The position numbers and the translations under genes are program-made. This document shows, in pieces, positions 53,665 through 61,537 of a DNA stretch of 64,000 nucleotides (the stretch's first letter is position 1; each line of letters opens with the position of its first letter). This stretch comes from Gemmataceae bacterium (GTDB lineage Bacteria; Planctomycetota; Planctomycetia; Gemmatales; Gemmataceae). The stretch is from NCBI GenBank assembly GCA_019636445.1, contig JAHBXO010000001.1:248001-312000 (forward strand). The letters are read 5' to 3'. Below the pieces are notes generated by a model. That model was given only the letters and a program-made list of their open reading frames with translations, was not told the origin of the DNA and made no database searches.

Positions 53665-54690
53665 TCATCCGGGGGGATTATACCGCGCCATCGCCGCCGT
53701 CACGATGCGCGTCACCAGCTCCGCGTGCGATACGCCCATCAGGCCGGCCATGATGACGAGGTCGCTCGACTCCGGGTTCAGCCCCGGCAGCGGGTTGATC
53801 TCGATGAAGTACGGCACTCCGTCGCGGACGCGGTAGTCCAGCCGCGCGACGTCGCGGCAGCCGAGCAGGTCGAAGACAGTCAGCGCGCTCGCTTCGATCG
53901 CGCGCAAGGTCTCCACCGGCAGCGCCGGCGGGCAGGCGTAGTCGATGAGGCGCACGTAGTCGCGCTTCACCTCGAGGCTGTAGACGAAATGCTCGACCGC
54001 CTGCTTCGGTGCGATCGACATCAGGCCAAAGATCTGCGGCGGATCGTTGCCGATGATGCCGACCGTGACTTCCGTGCCCGCGATGAACTCCTCGACGAGC
54101 ACCGGCTGCTGGTAGTCCTGCCAGAGCTTCATCACGGTCGGGCCGAACTCCTCGGCCGTGCGGATGAGGCAGCGATTGCGGACCCCCTTGCTCGATCCTT
54201 CGAAGGTCGGCTTCGCGATCAGCGGCAGCGGGAGACCGCTCGCTTCGAGCATGGCCGGGAACTCCGCGTAGTCGCCATCGTAGGGCTTCGCATCGAACGA
54301 CAACGTCAGCCCCTTGGGCACCACTACGTCCGAGGTCTGCACGAGCCGCCGCGTCAGGTCTTTATCCAGCGCGACGGCTTGCGCGAGCGGGTCGGAGCCG
54401 GTGTACGGGATGCCGAGCATCTCGCAGACGGCCGGGACGCGCGCCTCGCGCGAGCGACCGACGCCGGTGCCTTCCGCGAAGTTGAAGACAAAGTCGGGCT
54501 TGTCCTTCAGGATCGCTTCGAGGAACGGCCGGCCGTCGCCGAGGAGCGAGACGCGATGGCCGAGGCCCTTCAGCACGTCGGCGATGGCGTGGATCGTGAC
54601 CGGCGCGTCGAACTCCTCGTACAGATCGTCCGGCGCGCCGGCGGGAAGGGGCCCTTCGGGCTTCAGGTCGAACGCGATGCCGAAATGCAT
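53665..54690 (-). CDS. ATP-grasp ligase (D-alanine-D-alanine ligase-like)
   Basis: A 341-residue stand-alone ATP-grasp enzyme. The N-terminal fold MHFGIAFDLKPEGPLPAGAP replaces the usual Ddl start. The glycine-rich loop PLIAKPTFEGSSKGV, QPVLVEEFIAGTEVTVGIIG and the metal site ARLDYRVRDGVPYFIEINPL are intact. It should form an amide bond between small amino acids. It is probably not the housekeeping Ddl because it pairs with a second ATP-grasp gene and a lysine aminomutase. A hairpin repeat separates it from kamA. Confidence 0.88.
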   Translation of the reverse strand: MHFGIAFDLKPEGPLPAGAPDDLYEEFDAPVTIHAIADVLKGLGHRVSLLGDGRPFLEAILKDKPDFVFNFAEGTGVGRSREARVPAVCEMLGIPYTGSDPLAQAVALDKDLTRRLVQTSDVVVPKGLTLSFDAKPYDGDYAEFPAMLEASGLPLPLIAKPTFEGSSKGVRNRCLIRTAEEFGPTVMKLWQDYQQPVLVEEFIAGTEVTVGIIGNDPPQIFGLMSIAPKQAVEHFVYSLEVKRDYVRLIDYACPPALPVETLRAIEASALTVFDLLGCRDVARLDYRVRDGVPYFIEINPLPGLNPESSDLVIMAGLMGVSHAELVTRIVTAAMARYNPPG

Positions 54691-54705
54691 AGATCACCGG
54701 AATTT

Positions 54706-54785
54706 GGCCGCCGATAAACGCAGATGAACGCAGATCAAAACCATTCATCGGTTTGATCTGCGTTCATCTGCGTCTATCGGCGGCT
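54706..54785. repeat. AACGCAGAT-word hairpin inside the kamA cluster
   Basis: Left arm ggccgccgataaacgcagat... (54706-54742) pairs with 54750-54785 over about 36 bp with only one or two mismatches; the loop is about 7 nt. Same word family as the hairpin at 63803-63915. Confidence 0.9.
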
Positions 54786-54794
54786 AGTTCTTAC

Positions 54795-56264
54795 TTACAC
54801 CTTGACGGCGTGGTGGCCGTTCTTGACGGCCTTACGCTTGCCGCTCTTGCGCTTGGCCGGTTTGTTCATCATGGGCAGCGACAGGATGCGCGGCTTCTCC
54901 TCCGCCGGCTTCTCTTCGCCGCAACCGCCGACCTCGTAGCCGGGGTCGATCACTTGCAGCTTGCGACGACGCGCCATGCGCTCGTTGCCTTCCGGCATCA
55001 GCGAGGTCTTGTCGCCCTGCAGCAGGCCGCTGACGCCGCGGGTCGGCGTCGTCTGCGGCGGACCCGACTCGTCGGTCGCCTGGTAGCGGATGAGCATCCC
55101 CTCGTAGTTGCGCAAGACGACGGCGTCGTCGCTCATGCTCACGAGGTAGTTCGGCATCAGCGGGATCTTGCCGCCGCCCGCCGGGCTGTCCACGACGTAC
55201 GTCGGAATGCCGATGCCGCTCATGTGGCCGCGAAGGCCTTCCATGATCTGCATCCCCTTCCAGATGCTCGTGCGGAAGTGGCCCGCGCCCGTCACCGGGT
55301 CGCAGTGGAAGAGATAGTACGGCCGGACCTTGATGCGGAGCAATCCGCGGAGCAGCGAGCGGATCGTCTCGAGGCTGTCGTTGACGCCCTTGAGCAGCAC
55401 GGCGTGGTTGTTGATCGGCATGCCGTGCCGGAGGAGGCTCTTGCAGACGCGCGCCGCCTCGGGAGTGATCTCCCGCGGGTGGTTGAAGTGCGTCTGGATG
55501 TAGACCTTCTCCGTCTTGGCGAGCAGGTCGAGAAGCTCCTGATCGTAGAGCCGTTGCGGCAGGGTCACCGGCACGCGGGTGCCGATGCGGATCACGTCGA
55601 CATGGTCGATGGCCTTGAGGTTCTCGAGGTAGAACTTCAGCTTGCCGATCGGCAGCGTCAGCGGGTCGCCACCGGACACGATCACGTCGCGGATCTGCGG
55701 GTTCTTGCGGACGTAGTCGATCATCCGCTCGTCGTTCTTGCTGACGCCCTCCCAGCCGCCGCGCGTCAGCGTGGCGCGCTTGCGGGTGCAGTAGCGGCAG
55801 TACATCGAGCAGTTCGGCGTCGTCAGCATCAGTACCCGGTCGGGGTAGCGGTGCGTCAGCCCCGGCACGGGCGAGTCCTTGTCCTCTTCCAACGGGTCTT
55901 CCAGCTGGAAGTCGGAGGTACGCTCGAGCGGCGACGGCACCGACTGCAGCCGAATGGGGTCGGCCGCGTTCGCGGGGTCGATGAGCGAGAAGTAGTACGG
56001 CGGGATGGCGAGTTTGAATTCGCTCTCGAGTTCGCCGAGGGCGACCAGCTCCTCCGGCGTGAACGGCAACAGGTAGCGAAGTTGGCGAACCGAACGGATC
56101 GAGTTCTGCGTCTGCCAGCGCCAGTCGTCCCAGTTCGCATCGGGGACATCGTTCCAGATCGGATGGCGGCGCGGTCGACTCGGAGGTTCGTCGTCGTCGA
56201 ATCCACCCGTGGGCATCGTTGCCGTGCGAGAGGCGAGTGGTTCGCGCGCGTCGGACTCGAACAT
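54795..56264 (-). CDS. kamA: KamA family lysine 2,3-aminomutase (radical SAM, PLP)
   Basis: A 489-residue radical SAM enzyme converting L-lysine to beta-lysine. The [4Fe-4S] cysteines are C152, C156 and C159 (CSMYCRYC), the PLP lysine is K366 (DSPAGGGKIP), and the two aspartates that bind the lysine epsilon-amine in the clostridial enzyme (D293 and D330 there) are kept at the same spacing as D322 and D359. That argues for lysine rather than glutamate as substrate. The C-terminus ends in a Lys/Arg-rich tail (AKRKSGKRKAVKNGHH). ATG 56264 is chosen; a GTG at 56372 is an alternative. Confidence 0.9.
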   Translation of the reverse strand: MFESDAREPLASRTATMPTGGFDDDEPPSRPRRHPIWNDVPDANWDDWRWQTQNSIRSVRQLRYLLPFTPEELVALGELESEFKLAIPPYYFSLIDPANAADPIRLQSVPSPLERTSDFQLEDPLEEDKDSPVPGLTHRYPDRVLMLTTPNCSMYCRYCTRKRATLTRGGWEGVSKNDERMIDYVRKNPQIRDVIVSGGDPLTLPIGKLKFYLENLKAIDHVDVIRIGTRVPVTLPQRLYDQELLDLLAKTEKVYIQTHFNHPREITPEAARVCKSLLRHGMPINNHAVLLKGVNDSLETIRSLLRGLLRIKVRPYYLFHCDPVTGAGHFRTSIWKGMQIMEGLRGHMSGIGIPTYVVDSPAGGGKIPLMPNYLVSMSDDAVVLRNYEGMLIRYQATDESGPPQTTPTRGVSGLLQGDKTSLMPEGNERMARRRKLQVIDPGYEVGGCGEEKPAEEKPRILSLPMMNKPAKRKSGKRKAVKNGHHAVKV

Positions 56265-56492
56265 AAGGTGGCGGAGCTCCCCGGTCCTCGGAGTCCCGGG
56301 CGAAGACGACGTCCGTCCTTCGCACTGCGGGGGAGCCACTCGATCGACGTTGGACGCGAAGCGGTGACTCACTTAAAGAAAGAATCCTAACGTCGCGCCG
56401 GAGAAAAACAAGTTAAGACTGGCGCGCGTGAAAAACTTTTCCACACTTTACTTCAACGAGCGCGATGCGTTCGTCCCTCCGAGGTCATCACC

Positions 56493-57116
56493 ATGCGACT
56501 GCTCACCATGCTCGTGTTGCTCTCCTCCGCGCTTGCCGCGCGCGCCGAACCGGTGAAACTCTTCGACGGCAAATCCTTCGACGGCTGGGAAGGAGACACG
56601 AAGACCACCTGGCGCATCGAGGACGGCGCCATCGTCGGCGGATCGCTGGAAAAGGAAGTGCCGCGCAACGAATTCCTCTGCACGACGAAGACCTACGGCG
56701 ACTTCGAATTGAAAGTCACGTTCAAGCTCCTCGGCGACAAGGCGAAGGCGAACGCCGGCATCCAGTTCCGCACGAAACGCATCCCGAACCACCACGAAGT
56801 GAGCGGCTACCAGGCCGACATGGGCCAGCAGTACTGGGGCGCGCTCTACGACGAATCGCGCCGGAAAAAGATTCTCGCGCAACCGGACAAGACCGTCGTC
56901 GAGAAGATCGTGAAGCACGACGACTGGAACGAGTACGTGATCCGCTGCGAAGGTCCGAAGGTGCAACTCTGGCTCAACGGCACGAAGACCGTCGACTACA
57001 CCGAGGCGGACGAGAAGATCGAGCGCGACGGCGTGATCGCGCTCCAGGTCCACGGCGGCGGCAAGACGAAGGCGATCTACAAGAGCGTGACGATCGAAGA
57101 ATTGACGAAGAAGTGA
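56493..57116 (+). CDS. DUF1080 secreted protein (3-keto-disaccharide hydrolase domain)
   Basis: A 207-residue exported protein (signal MRLLTMLVLLSSALAARA) with a single DUF1080 concanavalin-like domain: KLFDGKSFDGWEGDTKTTW, GDFELKVTFKLLGDKAKANA, GIQFRTKRIPNHHEVSGYQA and a final GVIALQVHGGGKTKAIYKSV. The domain is expanded in planctomycetes; some members hydrolyse 3-keto-glycosides. The A/I-D-G-W and GIQFR motifs are intact. Monocistronic and convergent with the VOC gene (4-bp gap). Confidence 0.92.
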   Translation: MRLLTMLVLLSSALAARAEPVKLFDGKSFDGWEGDTKTTWRIEDGAIVGGSLEKEVPRNEFLCTTKTYGDFELKVTFKLLGDKAKANAGIQFRTKRIPNHHEVSGYQADMGQQYWGALYDESRRKKILAQPDKTVVEKIVKHDDWNEYVIRCEGPKVQLWLNGTKTVDYTEADEKIERDGVIALQVHGGGKTKAIYKSVTIEELTKK

Positions 57117-57120
57117 TCGC

Positions 57121-57510
57121 TCACTTCGCGGTCGGGTCGGTCTGCATCAGGCCGAGGATGTTGCCTTCGGTGTCGTGGAGGTACGCCAGCCATCCGACGC
57201 CGGGGATCGGCATCTTCGGCAGCGCGACCTCCGCGCCCATCCCCGTCGCCTGCTTCACGACGGCGTCCACGTCCTGCACGTACAGCGTGCACGGGAACGC
57301 GTTCACGGGCTGCCCTTTCGCCGGCGGCGGCCCCATCCGTTTCATCAGCCCGCCGTTGATCCCCGGCTGCGAATCCGGCCCGGTGACGATCATCCAGTAC
57401 GGCATCGGGCCGTCCCATTTCGTGAACTGCCAGCCGAACAGTTCGCGGTAGAAATGCATCGCCCGATCGGGGTCGTCGGCATGGATCTCGAAGTGGATGA
57501 GTCGGGACAT
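57121..57510 (-). CDS. VOC family protein (glyoxalase-like)
   Basis: A 129-residue single vicinal-oxygen-chelate protein: LIHFEIHADDPDRAMHFYRE, LFGWQFTKWDGP, then GMGAEVALPKMPIPGVGWLA and a terminal DTEGNILGLMQTDP. The pattern is the bleomycin-resistance/glyoxalase subgroup with metal ligands H and E visible (FEIH, EGNILG). Substrate unknown. ATG 57510 matches the domain start; an ATG at 57702 would run into the Uma2 gene. Confidence 0.9.
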   Translation of the reverse strand: MSRLIHFEIHADDPDRAMHFYRELFGWQFTKWDGPMPYWMIVTGPDSQPGINGGLMKRMGPPPAKGQPVNAFPCTLYVQDVDAVVKQATGMGAEVALPKMPIPGVGWLAYLHDTEGNILGLMQTDPTAK

Positions 57511-57547
57511 GGCACGGTGCTCCGGGAGGGGGCGATGAAACACGAAT

Positions 57548-58144
57548 TTAAGGCAGCAGGTCGGCGACGGCGATCGATGCCGTGGGTCGCGCCAGCGGAG
57601 CGACGGTCCCTTTTGCGTCGTTCGATTGGATCGAGCGGTAGCGGTGGCCGCGCGGGGCCGTTGTGTCCGCGACCGGATCGCGGTGGACGAGAAGCCGGCC
57701 ACCGTTCAGGTCCAGCACCCAATAGTCCTGAATCCCCCCTTCGGCGTAGAGATGCGACTTTGGTCCGGCATCGGCGGCGAAGGTCGAGTCGGAGACTTCC
57801 ACGACGAGCAGCGCGGTGGTGGGTTGATCCTTTACCGTGCGCGGCGAGCCGACGATGACCGCCACGTCCGGCACGGGATCGGTGTCGAGCGCGAGATCGA
57901 GTGCCATCTGGCCGCGAACCCAGTGGCCGGCACCGAAGGCGTCGCGGAGGACGGCACAGACCAGTTCGACGCCGGAGTTATGGGGCGGATTCGGGGGCGG
58001 CATCTCCAGAATCTCCCCGTCCACGAGGATGACGTTCTGTCCTTCGAAGACGCCGGAATCGCAAGCCGCGTGGAATTGATCGCAGGTCCACCGGACCGGT
58101 GGCGCCAGCGAGGACGGACTCGGCAACGTGGCGTCCGACGACAT
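57548..58144 (-). CDS. Uma2 family endonuclease-fold protein
   Basis: A 198-residue member of the Uma2 (DUF820) family, with a PD-(D/E)XK restriction-endonuclease-like fold. The order GQNVILVDGEILEMPPPNPP, VRGQMALDLALDTDPVPDVA, LLVVEVSDST and KSHLYAEGGIQDYWVLDL shows the conserved D, E-V and K-Y-A positions. Family members are abundant in cyanobacteria and planctomycetes, and their role is unclear. It is 28 bp downstream of the Gemmata-type hypothetical and 37 bp upstream of the VOC gene. Confidence 0.9.
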   Translation of the reverse strand: MSSDATLPSPSSLAPPVRWTCDQFHAACDSGVFEGQNVILVDGEILEMPPPNPPHNSGVELVCAVLRDAFGAGHWVRGQMALDLALDTDPVPDVAVIVGSPRTVKDQPTTALLVVEVSDSTFAADAGPKSHLYAEGGIQDYWVLDLNGGRLLVHRDPVADTTAPRGHRYRSIQSNDAKGTVAPLARPTASIAVADLLP

Positions 58145-58172
58145 CGAAAATCCTCCGCTGTCGATTCTACCG

Positions 58173-58814
58173 TCACGATTTCCCCAGCACCAGATCGACG
58201 ACCCAGCAACCGCGGACGTGGACGCCGGCCGCGTCGCGGCAGTGGTCGAGGATGGCGGCGTCCTCGCCGCCGGCGTCCTGGAGCGCGTCGGCGAGGATCG
58301 GCATCGCGCCGAAGTCGCGGGCGTCGTACATCGTTTGGGCGAGGCCGATGGCGGTGGAGGTTCGCCAGTTCGGATCGAAGGCGACGGGGCGGAAGGGGTT
58401 ACCGAAGAGACAATGAAGTATCGTCGGGAATTTATCGCCAACATGCCGACTAGCGAACGACCAGGCCGCACCCGTATTCGACAAAAGATTTCGATTATTT
58501 TGAACCGCTGAGAGTGTCATCATGCTGGTTGTCATGAGGACTGGGTTCATGTGGACATGTTGATTGCCTGTAGCGAATATGCCGTAAATTCCTTTCGTGT
58601 GTGCTTCTAACTCCGCATCGGACAATTCACCATCCGCGTATTTTTCTCCGGCTTCGATCGCAAGTCGAAATTGCTCAACAGGCGCAATCTCAGCCCAACG
58701 TGTACGTGCAGCAGCTACACGCAACAGCCTTGCTTTTCGCAGACTGGCTTTTCCTTGAAGAAAGGTAAGCATGGTCCGCGAATCTTTGGATGAAGTCCAG
58801 TCTTCCTCCGTCAT
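58173..58814 (-). CDS. Gemmata-type conserved hypothetical protein ('MTEEDW' family)
   Basis: A 213-residue soluble protein starting MTEEDWTSSKDSRTMLTFLQ followed by GKASLRKARLLRVAAARTRW. This opening is typical of a paralogous family common in Gemmata-like genomes. The C-terminal part IAIGLAQ-type segment (STAIGLAQTMYDARDFGAMP) and DALQDAGGEDAAILDHCRDA are also family features. No function is known. The body is less GC-rich than its neighbours near 58440-58760, suggesting acquisition or relaxed constraint. A 39-bp repeat sits just upstream. Confidence 0.82.
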   Translation of the reverse strand: MTEEDWTSSKDSRTMLTFLQGKASLRKARLLRVAAARTRWAEIAPVEQFRLAIEAGEKYADGELSDAELEAHTKGIYGIFATGNQHVHMNPVLMTTSMMTLSAVQNNRNLLSNTGAAWSFASRHVGDKFPTILHCLFGNPFRPVAFDPNWRTSTAIGLAQTMYDARDFGAMPILADALQDAGGEDAAILDHCRDAAGVHVRGCWVVDLVLGKS

Positions 58815-58824
58815 CCTTCGCCCT

Positions 58825-58863
58825 CCGCGCTCGGCTTCGAAGACTGCGCCTCGCGGCTAAACG
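58825..58863. repeat. Repeat K, short copy 1
   Basis: A 39-bp element beginning ccgcgctcggcttcgaagac and ending gcggctaaacg. It matches 59408-59446 at 37 of 39 positions and lies between the MTEEDW gene and the DUF29 gene. Confidence 0.88.
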
Positions 58864-58872
58864 TTCTTCGCA

Positions 58873-59325
58873 TCACGCATCGGCGTTGGGCGGATCCAAA
58901 ACGTCATCGAGTGTTCCCACAAACTCGACGGGGAAGATCGTCGGATCGCATTCCGTCTCGTCCGCGGCTTGCAACCGGGCTTCGGTGTAGGCCTCGGGGA
59001 AAACGAGTTCGGCATGGGTTCGAAGCACCCGGCTCTCCAAGAGGAGCTTCAGTTCCCGTCGCTGCTCGCGGATGGTTCCCCGCCACGACGCGCTTCGCCC
59101 GGCGGCCTGTTGCTCCCATTTGAGTAGATGCGTCAGGAGTACGACCAGTCGGCTGAACACTTCTCGACGATCGCGGCGGGCCATGTCCGTGAGGTACTCC
59201 GCAAGCGTTTCGGAATCGATTTCCGGCCAACGACCGGACCGAACCAGCTCGGCCGTTTGCTCGAGCCAGGCCGTTTCGTCGAGCGTGTACAGTTCCGATG
59301 GAGAACGCTGGACCACGGGAGACAC
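58873..59325 (-). CDS. DUF29-like protein
   Basis: A small all-helical protein (about 150 residues from GTG 59325) with SELYTLDETAWLEQTAELVR, LAEYLTDMARRDRREVFSRL, LLTHLLKWEQQAAGRSASWR and ELVFPEAYTEARLQA, the DUF29 order of conserved blocks. No enzyme motif is visible. The start is uncertain: the frame extends to a TTG at 59376, with GTG codons at 59325 and 59316. It sits between rarA and the MTEEDW gene, with a repeat K copy on each side. Confidence 0.8.
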   Translation of the reverse strand: MSPVVQRSPSELYTLDETAWLEQTAELVRSGRWPEIDSETLAEYLTDMARRDRREVFSRLVVLLTHLLKWEQQAAGRSASWRGTIREQRRELKLLLESRVLRTHAELVFPEAYTEARLQAADETECDPTIFPVEFVGTLDDVLDPPNADA

Positions 59326-59396
59326 CTTTGGGGATTCGGGAACCGATATTGTGGCAGATGATCGCGGCGATCTCAACGGTAACCGGCGTCGGCTCG

Positions 59397-60809
59397 TTAT
59401 CCGCCTTCCGCGCTCGGCTTCGAAGACTTCGCCTCGCCGCTAAACGTGGAGGAAACCGACTTCGCCTCGCGGCTCAACTGGCGGCGCGCCTCGATCTCGG
59501 CCATCCGTTCGCGAATCGTCGCCTCGAAACCGCGGTCGGTCGGCGTGTAGTACGTCACGTCGGCCGGCACGTACTCCTGGTCCACCCAGCCGCCTTCGAA
59601 GTTGTGGGCGTACTGGTAGCCGACGTGGCCGAACTGCTTCGAGCCGGCGTAGTGCGAGTCGCGCAGGTGCTTGGGCACCGGCAGCGTGCGGCCCTCCTTC
59701 ACGTCCTTAGCAGCCGCGCCGATCGCCACCGTCGCGGCGTTCGACTTCGGCGCGGTCGCCAGGAAGCAGACGGCATGTGAGAGGTTCAGCCGGCACTCCG
59801 GCAGGCCGACGCGCTCGACGGCGTCCCACGCGCCGTTCGCCACCAGGAGCGCCATCGGGTCGGCGTTGCCGACGTCCTCGGACGCGAAGATGACGAGCCT
59901 ACGGGCGACGAAGCGCGGGTCCTCGCCCGATTCGAGCATGCGCGCCAGCCAGTAGACGGCCGCCTGCGGGTCGCTGCCGCGGAGGCTCTTGATGAACGCC
60001 GAGGCGAGGTCGTAGTGCGAATCGCCGGTCGGGTCGAAGTCGAGGACCTTGCGCTGGATCGAATCCTGCGCGAGCGCAAGGTCGAAGAGGATGGTCCCGT
60101 CGGCGGAGCGCTCGGCCGTGCTCTCGATGGCCAGCGTCGACTTCACGCCGATCTCGACGGCCATCAGCGCCCGGCGGGCGTCGCCGTCACAGATCTCGGC
60201 GAGGAAATTGAGCGCCTCGTCGGTCATCGTCACGGGCGTCTTCCCCAATCCGCGCTCTTCATCCGCCAAGGCCCGCTTCACGATCGTCTTGACGTGTTCG
60301 CGCGTCAGCGGTTCCAGCGTGAAGATCTGGCTGCGGCTGAGCAGCGGCGTGTTCACCGCAAAGAACGGGTTCTGCGTCGTCGCGCCCACGAGGATCACGA
60401 TGCCGTTCTCGACGTCCGGCAGCAGCACGTCCTGCTGCGAGCGGTTGAAGCGGTGGATCTCGTCCAGGAACAGGATCGTGCGTTCCTTCTCCTCCTCGAG
60501 CCGCGCCCGCGCCTCGGCCAGCACTTCGCGCACCTCCTTGATGCCGGCGGCGACGGCGTTCATGCTCACGAAGTGCGACTTCGTCTGGTTCGCGATGACG
60601 TGGGCGAGGGCCGTCTTCCCGCAGCCCGGCGGGCCGTAGAAGATGACGGAGTTCAGCCGGTCGGCGAGCAGCATCCGGCGGAGCAGTTTGCCGGGGCCGA
60701 GGATGTGGTCCTGCCCGACGAACTCGTCGAGGGAGCGCGGTCGCATCCGCGCGGCCAGTGGCTGGGCGGCGAGGCGGTTGGCGGAGCGGAGGTCGCTGAA
60801 GAGGTCCAT
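59397..60809 (-). CDS. rarA: Replication-associated recombination protein A (RarA/MgsA)
   Basis: A 470-residue clamp-loader-like AAA+ ATPase acting at stalled forks. Walker A GPPGCGKT is at residues 59-66, Walker B is in TILFLDEIHRFNRSQQD, then come VGATTQNPFFAVNTPLLSRS and the MgsA C-terminal block QAAVYWLARMLESGEDPRFV. The N-terminal MRPRSLDEFVGQDHILGPG is typical. The last residues (SGEAKSSKPSAEGG) are encoded by a copy of repeat K, so the C-terminus has been extended or replaced by repeat invasion. Confidence 0.95.
   Translation of the reverse strand: MDLFSDLRSANRLAAQPLAARMRPRSLDEFVGQDHILGPGKLLRRMLLADRLNSVIFYGPPGCGKTALAHVIANQTKSHFVSMNAVAAGIKEVREVLAEARARLEEEKERTILFLDEIHRFNRSQQDVLLPDVENGIVILVGATTQNPFFAVNTPLLSRSQIFTLEPLTREHVKTIVKRALADEERGLGKTPVTMTDEALNFLAEICDGDARRALMAVEIGVKSTLAIESTAERSADGTILFDLALAQDSIQRKVLDFDPTGDSHYDLASAFIKSLRGSDPQAAVYWLARMLESGEDPRFVARRLVIFASEDVGNADPMALLVANGAWDAVERVGLPECRLNLSHAVCFLATAPKSNAATVAIGAAAKDVKEGRTLPVPKHLRDSHYAGSKQFGHVGYQYAHNFEGGWVDQEYVPADVTYYTPTDRGFEATIRERMAEIEARRQLSREAKSVSSTFSGEAKSSKPSAEGG
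59408..59446. repeat. Repeat K, short copy 2, inside the rarA 3' end
   Basis: Same 39-bp element as 58825-58863, here translated on the minus strand as part of the RarA tail. Confidence 0.88.
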
Positions 60810-60870
60810 GCCGTCATCAAGGCAGATTGCGGAAGGGAGTCAAGGGGGTAACTGAATTTTCGTTCATCAA

Positions 60871-61002
60871 GTCTTCCGAAGTCCGGCTTCGACTTCGGAA
60901 GACGAAGGCGCGCGGAATGCATCGTCTTTCAAAATTTCCGTTTTCCCGTCGGGCCTCTTGCGCCGGTTCGACTTCCGAAGTCGAAGCCGGACTTCGGAAG
61001 TC
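60871..61002. repeat. GACTTCGGAAGTC-type inverted pair between rarA and the receiver gene
   Basis: Left copy 60871-60903 and right copy 60970-61002 are inverse complements at 31 of 33 positions; each is itself a palindrome around cttccgaagtc. The 66 bp between them is more AT-rich (ttcaaaatttccgttttccc). A related single element occurs at 36688-36700. Confidence 0.85.
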
Positions 61003-61063
61003 GGTGGCTTCCTTCCCATCCCCGGCGTTGATAAAGTGGAGGGACACCGGAGGAGGAGCACCC

Positions 61064-61453
61064 GTGGCCGAATCGAAAACGATCCTGGTAGTGGACGACG
61101 ACCGCGAACTGATCGACGCGGTGCGGACGATGCTCGAACGGCAGGGCTACAAGGTGCTGCAGGCGCACGACGGGCACCAGGCGAAGCAGATGGTCTACAA
61201 CCACAAGCCGGACCTGATGATCCTCGACATGATGATGCACCGGATGGGCGGCTTCCCGGTGCTCGAGCATTTCAAGGACAAGGCCGACGCGCCGCCGATC
61301 ATCATGGTGACGGCCAACGAAGGCGGCCGCCACAAGGCCTACGCGGAGTACCTCGGCGTCGTCGAGTACATCCGCAAGCCGTTCTCGATGGAGAAACTGC
61401 TGGACAGCGTGAACAAGGCGCTGATGCCGGAAGACGAGACGCCGCTGGAATGA
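61064..61453 (+). CDS. Single-domain response regulator (receiver only)
   Basis: A 129-residue CheY-like receiver. The acidic triad is D11-D12-D13 with acceptor D55 (DLMILDMMMHRMGG), T/S in MVTANEGG and K in YIRKPFSMEK. No output domain. The start is GTG 61064 with AGGAGGAG 8 bases upstream; an earlier ATG frame would translate the inverted-repeat region. It probably relays phosphate from an unlinked histidine kinase. It stands divergent from rarA. Confidence 0.92.
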   Translation: MAESKTILVVDDDRELIDAVRTMLERQGYKVLQAHDGHQAKQMVYNHKPDLMILDMMMHRMGGFPVLEHFKDKADAPPIIMVTANEGGRHKAYAEYLGVVEYIRKPFSMEKLLDSVNKALMPEDETPLE

Positions 61454-61458
61454 TTCTC

Positions 61459-61537
61459 ATTTTGCATATTTCATTTGTCGTTTTGAATTGGTTCAAACGA
61501 TTGGATCAATTCAAAATGCGAAATGAAAAATGCAAAA
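61459..61537. repeat. AAATGCAAAAT-word hairpin after the receiver gene
   Basis: Left arm ttttgcatatttcatttgtc... and right arm ...gcgaaatgaaaaatgcaaaa pair imperfectly over about 34 bp. Strikingly AT-rich compared with everything around it. It overlaps the expected terminator position of the receiver gene and lies against the end of the small Cys gene. Confidence 0.8.

Noticed and set aside
53665..54690. ATP-grasp gene considered as the housekeeping ddl
   Set aside because: No mur or fts neighbours, an atypical N-terminus, and direct linkage to kamA and a second ATP-grasp gene argue for a specialised ligase; the true ddl is expected elsewhere.
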